This document shows positions 9,472 through 21,046 of a DNA stretch of 64,000 nt, one piece after another. The DNA is from Acidimicrobiia bacterium (GTDB lineage Bacteria > Actinomycetota > Acidimicrobiia > Acidimicrobiales > Bin134). Every line of letters starts with the position of its first letter. The first letter of the stretch is position 1. The stretch lies in the NCBI GenBank assembly GCA_022819825.1, contig JAJEGM010000013.1, forward strand, positions 1 through 64,000, given 5' to 3'. The notes under the pieces are model-generated. The model saw only the letters and a list, made by a program, of their open reading frames with translations, did no database searches and was not told where the DNA came from. The position numbers and the translations under genes were made by a program.

Positions 9472-10737
9472 CTATCGGTTGGGCCGCCACTCGTCGAGTA
9501 GCGCCCGGTAGTGCTCCACCGTCTGCTCGGCGGTGTGGCGCCAGCTCCACCGGCTAATCACCCGTTCCCGACCCGCCGCTCCGATGCGGGCGGCCATTTC
9601 GGGATCATCCAGCACTCTGCTCAGCGCCGCGGCCAGTGCCTCACTGTCGCCGGGCGGCACCGACACGCAGGTTTGGCCGTCGGGGCCGGCCACTTCGGGC
9701 AACGCCCCTCCCGTGGTGGCCACTAGCGGTGTGCCGCTGCACATGGCCTCGATGGCCGGCAGGGAGAACCCTTCGTACAGAGATGGCACTACCGCCACCG
9801 AGCTGGTGGCGTACAGCTCCACGATGCGCTCGTCGGGCACCCCGGAGATGAACTCCACCATCTGGCTCAGGCCCAGGTTGTGGATTGCTTCGGCCGAGGT
9901 GCCCCCCTCACGGGGTTTGCCGATGACGATGAGGCGCACGTCGCGCTCGGTACGCAGCTTGGCCACTGCTTCCAACAGGTAGCGCAGGCCCTTCATGGGC
10001 ACATCCGCGCTGGCGGTAGTGATGATCTGCTCGGGCTTGCGGTCCACGCCGGGCAGCGGGCGGAACTGCTCGGGGTCCACCCCCACCGGAACCACGTGCA
10101 TCAGGCGGCGGGGCACTTTCTGGTCTCGGGCGATGTCGTCGCGCGACGACTCCGACACGGTGATGATTCGCCGCAGGCGCCGGGCCACCCGGGCCTGCAT
10201 CCGGGTGAAGGAATACCAGCGCCGCTTGCCCAGCCGCTCTACCGGACCTCGGGCATGCTCGAGCTCCAGTTGGCGGTCGACGGTGATGGGGTGGTGGATG
10301 GTGCCCAGCACCGGCAGACCGTCCCGTTCTATGGCCAGCAGCCCGTAGCCGAGCGATTGGTTGTCGTGAACCAGGTCGAAATCCCCCACTCGGGAGCGCA
10401 GCATCTGCCACGCCCGGATAGAGAAGGCCAGCGGCTCCGAGAAGGCACCGGTCATGAACGAGCCCACCTCGGCGGCGTCGGCCCACGACTTGATCTCCCA
10501 GAACCCCGGCATCCGCCCCGGATGGGCGTCGTTGAAGATGTCCAGGCTGGGGAGCTCGTGCAGCGGAACCCGATCGTCGAGCACCGGATAGGGCTGTCCG
10601 CTCAGCACCTCCACGTGGTGACCGAGGTCGGTCAACGCCTTGCTCAGATGGTGGACATACACTCCCTGCCCACCGCAGTGGGGCTTGCCCCGGTACGACA
10701 AAAGGGCGATTTTGAGCGGGCGATCCGCCGAGACCAT
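9472..10737 (-). CDS. Glycosyltransferase family 4
   Basis: YRGKPHCGGQGVYVHHLSKAL..., VPSLYEGFSLPAIEAMCSGTPLVAT. Confidence 0.9.
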   Translation of the reverse strand: MVSADRPLKIALLSYRGKPHCGGQGVYVHHLSKALTDLGHHVEVLSGQPYPVLDDRVPLHELPSLDIFNDAHPGRMPGFWEIKSWADAAEVGSFMTGAFSEPLAFSIRAWQMLRSRVGDFDLVHDNQSLGYGLLAIERDGLPVLGTIHHPITVDRQLELEHARGPVERLGKRRWYSFTRMQARVARRLRRIITVSESSRDDIARDQKVPRRLMHVVPVGVDPEQFRPLPGVDRKPEQIITTASADVPMKGLRYLLEAVAKLRTERDVRLIVIGKPREGGTSAEAIHNLGLSQMVEFISGVPDERIVELYATSSVAVVPSLYEGFSLPAIEAMCSGTPLVATTGGALPEVAGPDGQTCVSVPPGDSEALAAALSRVLDDPEMAARIGAAGRERVISRWSWRHTAEQTVEHYRALLDEWRPNR

Positions 10738-10812
10738 AGCCCCACAAGGCTTTCGGAATTCGGTGGGTTTGGCAAATGCTCAGCTGCTCTGACTGACCGC
10801 TATCTTGGCCCC

Positions 10813-11250
10813 GTGCGAGCGCTGGTGCAGCGGGCCGCCGAGGCCCGGGTTCGGGTAGACGGCGAGGTGATCGGGGAGATCGGCCCAGGGCTGTGCTGTC
10901 TGGTGGGCGTGACCCACGACGACGACGCCGACACAGTGAAGAAGATGGCCGGCAAGCTGTGGAACTTGCGCATCTTCACCGACGAGAACGGGCACATGAA
11001 CTTGTCGGTGGCCGACACCAGCGGCGAGCTGCTGGTGGTGAGCCAGTTCACCCTCTACGGCGACATCAGCCGGGGCCGCCGCCCCTCATTCCTCGGCGCC
11101 GCCGCCCCCGACCAAGCCGCTGCCCTGATCGACGACCTCGTTGTCGAACTCCGCGCCCTCGGCGCCACCGTCGCCACCGGCTCCTTCGGCGCCATGATGG
11201 CCGTAGAGTTGATCAATGACGGCCCTGTCACCCTGATGGTGGAGGTCTGA
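10813..11250 (+). CDS. dtd: D-aminoacyl-tRNA deacylase
   Basis: GTG start; VRALVQRAAEARVRVDGE...MNLSVADTSGELLVVSQFTLYGD.SRGRRPSF. Confidence 0.93.
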   Translation: MRALVQRAAEARVRVDGEVIGEIGPGLCCLVGVTHDDDADTVKKMAGKLWNLRIFTDENGHMNLSVADTSGELLVVSQFTLYGDISRGRRPSFLGAAAPDQAAALIDDLVVELRALGATVATGSFGAMMAVELINDGPVTLMVEV

Positions 11251-12732
11251 TCAGCGGGGTTGGCGGCCGGGAGGGGTGGTGGTCCTTGAGTGGGCTATCC
11301 AGGCCGCCAGCAGGGCAGCTAGGGCGAGGGCGAGCATGGGCCAGGGGCCAGCGCGGGTGGCGAGGGTTTGGCCGGTGCGGAGCTCGATTTCGGCTTGGAT
11401 GACCTTGCGCTCGGAGACGGCGGTGCGCTGGTAGACGTTGCCGTCGGGGTCGACGAAGGCGCTGAACCCGGTGGGGGCCGACTGCACTACCCAGCGGCCG
11501 GTCTCCAAAGCCCGCAGCCGGGAGCTGGCGATTTGCTGGGTCTGCACGATGGTGAGCCAATAGCTGGCCCCGTTGGTGGGGTTCAACAGCACCTCGCCAC
11601 CGTTGCCGATGGCGTCTCGGGCCCGATCCTCGAAGAAGATCTCCCAGCTGATGGACACCCCGAGGCGGCCCACGGGGGTGTCCACCACTGCGGGGGTGTC
11701 ACCTCGGCGCATGTCTCGGGCTGGCAGATAGTCGGGGGCTAGCGGCTCGATCAACGACCGCAGCGGCACGTACTCCCCAAACGGCACCAGTCGGACCTTG
11801 TCGTAACGGCCCACTTGGGTGCCGTCGGGGGCGAATACCGCGGCGAAGTTGGCCGCTTCGGTGTCCGACACGTCCTCAACCACTCCGGCCACCAGCGTGG
11901 TGTTGAGCTCGCGGGCCAGCTCAGCCAGCCGCATGCGCTCCCGGCTGTTGGCGAACAGGCCATGCACGTCCACTACGTCTTCGGGCCACACCACCAAGTC
12001 CACCGGCGGCTGCACCAGTTGGCTGGCCTCGAGGTGCCGCGTGAACACCACCCCCGGCTCAGTGTTGGCCGCCCTGGTCCGCTGCGGGCCGCCGCCCTGA
12101 ACCACGGCCACGTCGATGGTGCCGGTGGCCGAGCCCCGGGGGGCCAGCGCCGCCCAGCCACAGAGCCCCAGCACCACGACTGCGAGGGCCAGCGCCGCCT
12201 GCCAGCGGCGGTCGAGCGCGGCGGCTAGCACCATGGCGATGGTCACACACACGCCCACCAGCAGCAATGGCCCGAGCACCCGCACGGTGGCGGCCCAGGG
12301 AGTGTCCACCTGGCTCATGGGCAGGGTGGCCAGCGGCACCCCACCGAACGGCCACCGCCAGCGGATCGCTCCGGCCAGCACAAACAGGCCGGGCAGCGCC
12401 AACCATCGACTGCGCCCCGGCGGGCAAACTGCCCCCACCAGTCCGTAGAGCACGGAGAACACCACGCACACCGCTAGGTAGCCGGGCAGAGTGAAGTCGA
12501 CCATCCAGAACGTGGCCGGGAACAGCCAGCCCGCTCCGAACCCAAACCCCCGCCACGCCCGAGCCCATACCGGCTGATCGGCAAGAAGCCGTTCGAAAGC
12601 CACCAACCCGACTAAGGCCAGTGGCCACCACCCCCACGGCGGCATCGACAGCGCCACCAGCCCGCCCGCCGCCAAAGAGCCTGCCGCGGTCCACCCACTG
12701 GTGCGAGCCCACACGGCGAGTCGCGGGCTCAT
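11251..12732 (-). CDS. lnt: Apolipoprotein N-acyltransferase
   Basis: 493 aa; nitrilase domain VVWPEDVVDVHG...NPTNGASYW...QTQQIASSRLRALETGRWVVQSAPTGFS. Confidence 0.85.
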   Translation of the reverse strand: MSPRLAVWARTSGWTAAGSLAAGGLVALSMPPWGWWPLALVGLVAFERLLADQPVWARAWRGFGFGAGWLFPATFWMVDFTLPGYLAVCVVFSVLYGLVGAVCPPGRSRWLALPGLFVLAGAIRWRWPFGGVPLATLPMSQVDTPWAATVRVLGPLLLVGVCVTIAMVLAAALDRRWQAALALAVVVLGLCGWAALAPRGSATGTIDVAVVQGGGPQRTRAANTEPGVVFTRHLEASQLVQPPVDLVVWPEDVVDVHGLFANSRERMRLAELARELNTTLVAGVVEDVSDTEAANFAAVFAPDGTQVGRYDKVRLVPFGEYVPLRSLIEPLAPDYLPARDMRRGDTPAVVDTPVGRLGVSISWEIFFEDRARDAIGNGGEVLLNPTNGASYWLTIVQTQQIASSRLRALETGRWVVQSAPTGFSAFVDPDGNVYQRTAVSERKVIQAEIELRTGQTLATRAGPWPMLALALAALLAAWIAHSRTTTPPGRQPR

Positions 12733-12769
12733 CGGGTGATTGCGCCTTCGGCCACGCGGACGCAGGTCT

Positions 12770-14104
12770 TCATCTGACGATTGCGCCCTCGGTCAGGCCG
12801 GCCTGGGCAGCCTGTCGGCCTTGGTTGATGCAGGCCGGTACCCCCAGGCCCCGTGCCCACGCCCCAGTTACCTGCAACCAGGGGGCGTCTTGGGCCAGCA
12901 CCTGTCTAATGTCGGCCACCAACTCCAGATGGCCGGGTCGGAACTGGGGCAGCGACCGCTCCCATCGGCTGATGCGCACCGTGTGGGGCTCGGCCTCCAG
13001 GCCCATCGTCGCCGCCAAATCGGTCCGCACCACGTCCAGCAGAGCATCGTCGTCGAAGGACAACGCCCGGTCGTCGCCATAGCGGCCAACCGACACTCGC
13101 ATCACCACTGTGTCGTGCGAGCCCACATGGCCCCATTTGCTCGACGCCCATGAGCAGGCGGTAATGGTCCGGCCCTCCACCGCGGGCACCAGATAGCCCG
13201 ATCCCGCCATGGGGTGATCTACGTCGGCGGCACTGAAAGCCAGCGACACCAGCACCACCGAGGCGTAGTCAATCTCGCCCAACAGATCGGCGGCAGCCGA
13301 CGAAACCGGAGCAACCAGCGCGCTGGCCACGTCTGCCGGGAGGGTCACGATCACTTGGTCGGCATCCAGCTCGCCCAGATCAGTCACCGGGGACGACAGC
13401 CGCAGCCGCTGGCCTAGTCGGCTGACCAACTCATCGGTCAATCGCCCCACACCGTCGGGCAGGGAGTAAAACACCGGCGCTTCGGGGTCGGCGGTCGACG
13501 ACGCGGCCAGACGGCTCAATTCCCGCACCAAGCTGGGGCCCCGAGCCGCGGCTTCGGCCAACTGAGGCACGGCAGCTCGCACGCTCAGGTCGTCGATCGA
13601 TGAGGCGTTGATGCCTCCGACCAGCGGATCCACCAGCCTGTCGGCCACTTCGTCGCCCAGCCGCCGCCGCACCAAACTGCCCACCGACTCGTCGCCATCC
13701 AGCGGCGACCCGGCCAAGTCAGGTTCTTGGCGGGCCCGGTCCACCCCACCATCAGACACAATCCCCGAGGCGGCCAAGGCATCGAAATCCAGCGGTACCC
13801 CCAGCACGTTGGGCTGAGGCAGCGCCCGCAGCTCCCCTCGGGAGTACACAAACGCCGCCCGCTGGGCCGGCGAAACCAGCTCGCCCGCCAACCCCAGCTC
13901 TTGGCAAAGTTCCACTGCCCACGGCACCCGGGCCAAGAACGCATCCGCCCCCTCGTCCACCGGCTGACCGGCCAACTCGGTGGTGAGAATCCGCCCCCCC
14001 GCCCGCTCGGCGGCCTCATACACCACCACCTCAGCACCAGCTTTGGCCGCCTCGTAGCCCGCGGCCAACCCGGTGATCCCCGCCCCGACAACGGCGATTC
14101 TCAC
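12770..14104 (-). CDS. hemY: Protoporphyrinogen/coproporphyrinogen oxidase (HemY type)
   Basis: VRIAVVGAGITGLAAGYEA FAD motif; adjacent to hemE with 4-nt overlap. Confidence 0.85.
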   Translation of the reverse strand: MRIAVVGAGITGLAAGYEAAKAGAEVVVYEAAERAGGRILTTELAGQPVDEGADAFLARVPWAVELCQELGLAGELVSPAQRAAFVYSRGELRALPQPNVLGVPLDFDALAASGIVSDGGVDRARQEPDLAGSPLDGDESVGSLVRRRLGDEVADRLVDPLVGGINASSIDDLSVRAAVPQLAEAAARGPSLVRELSRLAASSTADPEAPVFYSLPDGVGRLTDELVSRLGQRLRLSSPVTDLGELDADQVIVTLPADVASALVAPVSSAAADLLGEIDYASVVLVSLAFSAADVDHPMAGSGYLVPAVEGRTITACSWASSKWGHVGSHDTVVMRVSVGRYGDDRALSFDDDALLDVVRTDLAATMGLEAEPHTVRISRWERSLPQFRPGHLELVADIRQVLAQDAPWLQVTGAWARGLGVPACINQGRQAAQAGLTEGAIVR

Positions 14105-15153
14105 GGAGCGGCCTTGTATCCGTGTACCAGCTCCACCACCCGTTCCAGCGTCTCGGGATCGGTTTCGGGCAGCACACCGTGGCCCAGGTTGAACACGTGA
14201 CCCGGCTGTCCGGCGTTGCGATCCAGCACGTCGGTGGCCCGGTCGGCCACCACCGGCCACGGGGCCAGCACCGCGGCGGGATCCAAGTTGCCCTGCACGA
14301 CCACATCGGGGCCGAGCCGCTCTCGAGCGTCGTCCAGATGCACTCGCCAGTCCACCCCCACCACGTCGGCCCCAGCTTTGGCCAATAATTCGAGCAACTC
14401 GCCGGTGCCCACCCCGAAGTGGATGCCCGGCGCCCCATCGCCCCGGCTGCCCAACTCAGCGAACACTCGCTGGCTAGCCGGCAGCACGAACTGCCGGTAT
14501 TCATCGGGGGCCAGCGCCCCGGCCCACGAATCAAAAAGCTGAAAGGCGGAAGCCCCGGCATCGAGCTGCGAGCCAATGGAGGCGATAGCCAGATCAGCCA
14601 ATCGGTCCATCAGCGCGGCCCACAGGTCGGGCTCGCTATGCATGAACCGCTTGGTGAGGGCGTGGGTGCGAGACGGCCCTCCCTCCACCAAATAGGAGGC
14701 CATGGTGAACGGCGCCCCGGCGAAGGCGATCAACGGGACGTCGAGCTCTGCCACCAGATTGCGGACCGTTTCCAGCACATAGGGGGTGTCGGCCTCGGGA
14801 TCGAGCGGCCGCAGCCGATCCAGGTCGCGAGCCTCGCGGAACGGGTGCTCCACAACCGGCCCCACCCCAGGCACGATGTCGACGCCGAACCCGATGGCAT
14901 GGGTGGGAACCACGATGTCGGAGTACAAGATGGCCGCGTCCACCCCATAACGGCGCACCGGCTGAAGGGTGATCTCGGTGGCCACCTCGGGACGAGCGAT
15001 GGTGTCCAGCATCGAGCCTTCCCCCCGGATGGCCCGGTACTCAGGCAGCGACCGCCCCGCCTGACGCATGAACCACACCGGCACCCGCTCCACCGGCAGC
15101 CCGCGACACGCCCGCAAAAAGGCGTCGTTGGCGATGGAGGAACGTGCAGCCAC
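14101..15153 (-). CDS. hemE: Uroporphyrinogen decarboxylase
   Basis: VPVWFMRQAGRSLPEYR, ILYSDIVVPTHAIGFGVDIVPGVGP, FAGAPFTMASYLVEGG; GTG start at 15153. Confidence 0.93.
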   Translation of the reverse strand: MAARSSIANDAFLRACRGLPVERVPVWFMRQAGRSLPEYRAIRGEGSMLDTIARPEVATEITLQPVRRYGVDAAILYSDIVVPTHAIGFGVDIVPGVGPVVEHPFREARDLDRLRPLDPEADTPYVLETVRNLVAELDVPLIAFAGAPFTMASYLVEGGPSRTHALTKRFMHSEPDLWAALMDRLADLAIASIGSQLDAGASAFQLFDSWAGALAPDEYRQFVLPASQRVFAELGSRGDGAPGIHFGVGTGELLELLAKAGADVVGVDWRVHLDDARERLGPDVVVQGNLDPAAVLAPWPVVADRATDVLDRNAGQPGHVFNLGHGVLPETDPETLERVVELVHGYKAAP

Positions 15154-15177
15154 GCATAAACGGTACTGACATATGGG

Positions 15178-15459
15178 TTGGCCGGTACCATCCATGCGGT
15201 GCGCCGGTCTATTGACGACTACCCCTTCGACCCGGCAGACCTCCCGCCCGGTGACGACGACGAGTTCTCCCCGGTGTCGTGGGCGGTGGCCATCGCCGAC
15301 GACTACGAAGACGCCACTCCCCGGGTAGTGCTCACCGTGGAAGAGGTGGGCCAAGCCGGCTATGGCCTGGTAGCCCACCTGTCCCCGCCTCTGGCCCGCC
15401 GCCTCCAGGCCGCTATCGGCGACGCCCTCAAAGAGATCGGCGAGGCCGGGTCTGCTTAA
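15178..15459 (+). CDS. Hypothetical protein, about 90 aa
   Basis: ORF between hemE and helD, coherent codon use; start uncertain. Confidence 0.5.
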   Translation: MAGTIHAVRRSIDDYPFDPADLPPGDDDEFSPVSWAVAIADDYEDATPRVVLTVEEVGQAGYGLVAHLSPPLARRLQAAIGDALKEIGEAGSA

Positions 15460-15522
15460 TCGTCCATCGGCGTACTAGACTTGAACGTTCACTGATTTTG
15501 AACTCAGTCTGAGGAGTCTCCG

Positions 15523-17673
15523 ATTCATCCGGATCACGCCGCGGAACAGACATACATCGATCGGGCCCACCAAGCCCTCGAGACGGCCCGGGAGAGGGCG
15601 CTGTCGCTGAAGGGCATGGTTGAGGTGGGCGCGGGCGGCACCCATCAGGCCCGCTATGAGCGGGAGATTATTTGGGATTCGATAAGCACCCGCCTCAGCG
15701 TTCTGGACATCGGTGACGCCTCGCTGGTGTTCGGTCGCCTCGACTGGAGCGATGAGCAGGGCGGCGACCAGCTCTATGTGGGCCGGGTGGCGGTGTGGGA
15801 TGACGACCAGGAGCCGGTGACCATCGACTGGCGGGCCCCGGCGGCCGAGGCTTTCTACCGAGCCACCGGGAGCGAGCCCATGGGCCTGTCCCGACGTCGC
15901 CACTTCGTGACCAGAGGCCGGGAGCTGCTGGGGGTGGAAGACGAGTACTTCGGCGAAACCAACGGCCGGGGCCGGATGCCGTTGGTGGGGGAGGCCGCCC
16001 TTCGAGCCGGTTTGGAAGCTGGCCGCACCGGCCGCCTCGCCGACGCGGCCGCCACCATCCAGATCGAGCAGGACGCCATTATCCGCTCCCCGCTGTCTGG
16101 CCTTCTCGTGGTGCAAGGCGGTCCCGGCACCGGCAAGACAGTGGCCGCTCTCCACCGAGCCGCTTATCTGCTCTATACCCACCGCTTTCCCCTCGAAGGC
16201 CAGGGAATGCTGGTGCTCGGCCCCAACCGCCTGTTTTTGACCTATATCGAGCAGGTGCTTCCATCGCTGGGCGAGGCCGGCGTGGAGGTATCGATGCTGG
16301 CCGACCTGCTGCCCGGCACCCGGGTCAAAGGGCTCGACAACCCTCGTATCTCCCGCATCAAGGGCGATCTGCGAATGATCACGGTGCTGCGCCGGGCTCG
16401 CCGGGATCGCCAGCGCCCGCTGCGGGCCGACTTGACGGTGGGGTTTGGCCTGCGTCGGCTCCGGCTCACCGTGGATCAGAGCGCTGAGATCGTTCGCCAG
16501 GCCCGCAAGCGGTTCCGCACCCACAACCGGGCCCGTCGCTTTGTGGAAGAACAGGTGTACCAGCACCTGGCCGACAGTGGCGCCCGCACCGATTCCCCCG
16601 CTCCCGACATGGAGGCGGTGCGCGAACAACTTCACGGCAGCATCGAACTGCGAGAGGCCCTGGAGTGGATGTGGCCAGTGCTCACCCCATCCCACCTGCT
16701 GCACGACCTGTTCGGTTCTCCCGCGCTGCTCCGCTCAGCGACGGCGTCGGTGTTGACTCCAGAGGAAACCGACCTGCTCTACCGCTCCCGACAACCCCAT
16801 GCCTCCGAAGTGGTGTGGACGGCCGACGACGCCCCCCTGCTGGATGAGGCCCTGGCCCTGTTGGGCCCCCGACCCGGCCACAAGCAGTCGGAGTCGATTC
16901 GCACCTACGGCCACATCGTGGTGGATGAGGCCCAAGATCTGTCGCCCATGCAGCTCCGGATGATCAGCCGCCGCTCGCTAAACGGGTCGATGACCGTGGT
17001 GGGCGATATCGCCCAGGCCACCTCGGCATGGGGGCACGACTCCTGGGACAGCGTGATCGAGCACCTCCCCGACCACATCGACCCCCGATTTTCCGAGTTG
17101 ACCATCGGGTATCGCCTACCCGAGCCCATCATGGAAGTGGCTGCCAAGGTGCTCGACGCCGCCATGCCCGGCCTGGTACCGCCTCAATCGATTCGCATTG
17201 AGGGCCGCCCTCCCCGATTCGTTCCCGTGATCGCCCATCAAACCCCAGCCTCCGGCAATGGCCAGGGCAACGGACAAGGCAGTGTCCAAGACGGCGAACC
17301 CAGCCCCAGCAGCCTGACCGCCGCCGTCGTCAGGGAGGTAAAGGCCGAGCTCAGCGCGTTGGCCAACGGGAACCTGGCGGTGATCTGCCACAACGCACTG
17401 GCCGATGCCATCTCTGAGGCACTCACCGTTGCCGAAGTCGATCACGGTTTGGTGTATGAGCGAGGCCTGGAGTCCCGGGTGACCATCGTGCCGGTGGAGT
17501 TGGTGAAGGGGCTTGAGGTGGACACCGCCATCGTGGTGGAGCCGGCCGACATCTGCGAAAAGCTCCCCAAGGGGATGCGAGCTCTGTATGTGGCCATGAC
17601 CCGGGCCACGCAGCGCCTCGTGGTTGTGTACTCCCGCCCGCTGCCCGAGCCCCTGCTCACCAAGGAGGCATGA
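15523..17673 (+). CDS. helD: HelD-like UvrD/Rep-family helicase (RNA polymerase recycling type)
   Basis: VIDWRAPAAEAFYRATGSEPMG, VVQGGPGTGKTVAALHRAAYLLY, VDEAQDLSPMQLRMI; ATT start proposed at 15523 behind GAGGAG; first in-frame ATG is 15616. Confidence 0.85.
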   Translation: MHPDHAAEQTYIDRAHQALETARERALSLKGMVEVGAGGTHQARYEREIIWDSISTRLSVLDIGDASLVFGRLDWSDEQGGDQLYVGRVAVWDDDQEPVTIDWRAPAAEAFYRATGSEPMGLSRRRHFVTRGRELLGVEDEYFGETNGRGRMPLVGEAALRAGLEAGRTGRLADAAATIQIEQDAIIRSPLSGLLVVQGGPGTGKTVAALHRAAYLLYTHRFPLEGQGMLVLGPNRLFLTYIEQVLPSLGEAGVEVSMLADLLPGTRVKGLDNPRISRIKGDLRMITVLRRARRDRQRPLRADLTVGFGLRRLRLTVDQSAEIVRQARKRFRTHNRARRFVEEQVYQHLADSGARTDSPAPDMEAVREQLHGSIELREALEWMWPVLTPSHLLHDLFGSPALLRSATASVLTPEETDLLYRSRQPHASEVVWTADDAPLLDEALALLGPRPGHKQSESIRTYGHIVVDEAQDLSPMQLRMISRRSLNGSMTVVGDIAQATSAWGHDSWDSVIEHLPDHIDPRFSELTIGYRLPEPIMEVAAKVLDAAMPGLVPPQSIRIEGRPPRFVPVIAHQTPASGNGQGNGQGSVQDGEPSPSSLTAAVVREVKAELSALANGNLAVICHNALADAISEALTVAEVDHGLVYERGLESRVTIVPVELVKGLEVDTAIVVEPADICEKLPKGMRALYVAMTRATQRLVVVYSRPLPEPLLTKEA

Positions 17674-17677
17674 GCCG

Positions 17678-18076
17678 ATGGCCCACGATCCCCACAGCCT
17701 CACCGACGAGATGAACGAATTCCTCCGGGATCGCCATCTGGCGTCGCTCACCATTCTGCGCCCCGACGGCACCCCCCATGTGACCCCGGTGGGGTTCACC
17801 TGGGATCCCGACACCGCCACCGCCCGCATCATCACCTGGGCCGGGGCCAAGAAGGTGCGCATGTTGGAGGCGGCCGGAGGCGGCAGAGCCGCACTGTGCC
17901 AGGTGGACGGCGGTCGGTGGGTCACCCTGGAGGGTCACGCCACCGTCACCGCCGATCCTGAGCAGTGCGCCGAGGCGGTGGCCCGCTACGGCGAGCGCTA
18001 CAGCCCCGCCAAAGACCGGGGCGCCGACCGGCGGGCCATCATCATTGATGTGGATTCAGTGCTAGGACGAGCATGA
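17678..18076 (+). CDS. Pyridoxamine 5'-phosphate oxidase / F420-type split-barrel protein
   Basis: FLRDRHLASLTILRPDGTPHVTPVGFTWD. Confidence 0.8.
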   Translation: MAHDPHSLTDEMNEFLRDRHLASLTILRPDGTPHVTPVGFTWDPDTATARIITWAGAKKVRMLEAAGGGRAALCQVDGGRWVTLEGHATVTADPEQCAEAVARYGERYSPAKDRGADRRAIIIDVDSVLGRA

Positions 18077-18741
18077 CCCCTAAGGGCATCGGCCTCAGCG
18101 CCGATGTGCAGGAGTACCTGGTGGCCCATGGCGCAGGCATCGACCCCATCGCCCAGGAGCTCATCGACGTCACCGCCGAGCTGGGGCGTATTTCTGGAAT
18201 GCAGGTCGCCCCTGAGCAGGGTGCCTTCATGACCATGCTCACGCGCCTGCTCGACGTGCGGTTCGCGGTGGAAGTGGGCACCTTCACCGGCTACTCGGCC
18301 CTGTCCGTCGCCCGAGGGCTGGCCCCCGGCGGACGGCTGCTGTGCTGTGACGTGAGCGACGAGTGGGTGAGCATCGGCCGCCCGTTTTGGGAGCGGGCCG
18401 GGGTGGCCGACCGCATCGAGGTGGTAATCGCCCCTGCGGCCGAGACCTTGGCCACCCTGCCCGGCGATCCGCCCATCGACCTGGCCTTCATCGACGCCGA
18501 CAAGCGGTCTTACCGGATCTACTACGAGGAGATCCTGCGCCGCCTCAGCCCCAAGGGAATCATCCTGGTGGACAACGTGTTGTGGGCAGGCCGGGTGGCC
18601 GACCCCGATGCCGACCTCGAAGAGAACCCCGATACCGCCCACATTCGAGAGTTCAACGCTTCCGTGGTCGCCGACCCCCGGACCACCCAAGTGATGCTCC
18701 CCATCTCCGACGGGCTAACGCTCATAACTCTGGCCCCATAA
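18073..18741 (+). CDS. O-methyltransferase (SAM-dependent, family 3)
   Basis: VEVGTFTGYSALSVARGLAPGGRLLCCD, LAFIDADKRSYRIYYEE, GIILVDNVLWAGRV. Confidence 0.9.
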   Translation: MTPKGIGLSADVQEYLVAHGAGIDPIAQELIDVTAELGRISGMQVAPEQGAFMTMLTRLLDVRFAVEVGTFTGYSALSVARGLAPGGRLLCCDVSDEWVSIGRPFWERAGVADRIEVVIAPAAETLATLPGDPPIDLAFIDADKRSYRIYYEEILRRLSPKGIILVDNVLWAGRVADPDADLEENPDTAHIREFNASVVADPRTTQVMLPISDGLTLITLAP

Positions 18742-19485
18742 GGTGCGCCACCGGCCCCCGGCCCGCGCCCAAGTCCCATTCTGCCGAACGAGTGAGGCGA
18801 TCGCGAACAAAAGCCTTGGCAGCAGTGATGGCTTCCATTGGGTCAATTCCCACCGCCAATCCAACGGCCACCACAGCAGAAAAAGTGCAGCCAGTGCCGT
18901 GGTCGTTGTAGGAATCGATCACATCGGCGGCCAGCTCAAACCACCTATCTTCGTGGTAAATCCAATCGGTGGCGGTGTGTTCGCCAGTAATCACCAGCAC
19001 GCCTAGGCACAGTGCCGCAAGATCAGCTGGCTCGTCACACCTGCCCGCCTCACCGAGCACCCTTGCCTCACGGGCATTGGGAGTTGCGACAGCCGCGTGC
19101 CCCAAAAGCTCCAAATATGCGGCCTCGGCCTCTTCATCGAGCAGTCGGTCTCCGGTCGACGACACCATCACCGGATCAACCACTAGGTTGGGCAGCCGCC
19201 CGGCTGCCGCGTAATCGCCGATCACGTCGATCACCTCCCGACTGCCCAGCATCCCGGATTTCACCGCGGCCACCGGCAGGTCGTCTAGCACCGAGTCGAG
19301 TTGCTGGGCCACGAAGTCGGCCGGAATGGGGTGTATCCCCTGGACGCCCACCGTGTTTTGGGCGGTTACTGCGGTGATCACCGCGGTTCCGTGTACTCCC
19401 AGGGCGGCGAATGTGGCCAGATCAGCGGCAATCCCCGCGCCGCCCGAGGAGTCCGACCCAGCAATGCTGAGCGCTACAGGAGGGT

Positions 19486-19501
<16 letters not shown>
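18722..19501 (-). CDS. thiD: Hydroxymethylpyrimidine/phosphomethylpyrimidine kinase
   Basis: SIAGSDSSGGAGIAADLATFAALGVHGTAVITAVTAQNT; DHGTGCTFSA. Confidence 0.95.
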
Positions 19502-20818
<1,317 letters not shown>

Positions 20819-20857
20819 TTACGGCCTACCGTCCGGGGGTTCGCACCAGTCGCCCAC

Positions 20858-21046
20858 TCATCCTCCCTGGGCCGCTTCGAGGATCTCGACCCGGTCGCCC
20901 TCGGCCAGCGGAGCTTCGCTCCACCGGCTGCGGGGCACTATCTCACGGTTGACGGCCACCGCCACACCCCGTTGGTTGGGGGCCAGGGTTCCCACCGTGG
21001 AGTCTGCTGGAACATCCAATGTCTCGCCGTTGACTACAACGATCAC
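20858..21046 (-). CDS. thiS: Sulfur carrier protein ThiS
   Basis: 62 aa, MIVVVNGETLDV..., C-terminal GG. Confidence 0.93.
   Translation of the reverse strand: MIVVVNGETLDVPADSTVGTLAPNQRGVAVAVNREIVPRSRWSEAPLAEGDRVEILEAAQGG

Noticed and set aside
7621-10737. Secondary metabolite cluster
   Set aside because: Toroid protein, methyltransferase and glycosyltransferase alone do not support a biosynthetic cluster; no synthase core.
9880-10812. N-terminal extension of the 456-aa plus-strand ORF
   Set aside because: Antisense to the glycosyltransferase gene; the true gene is dtd starting at GTG 10813.
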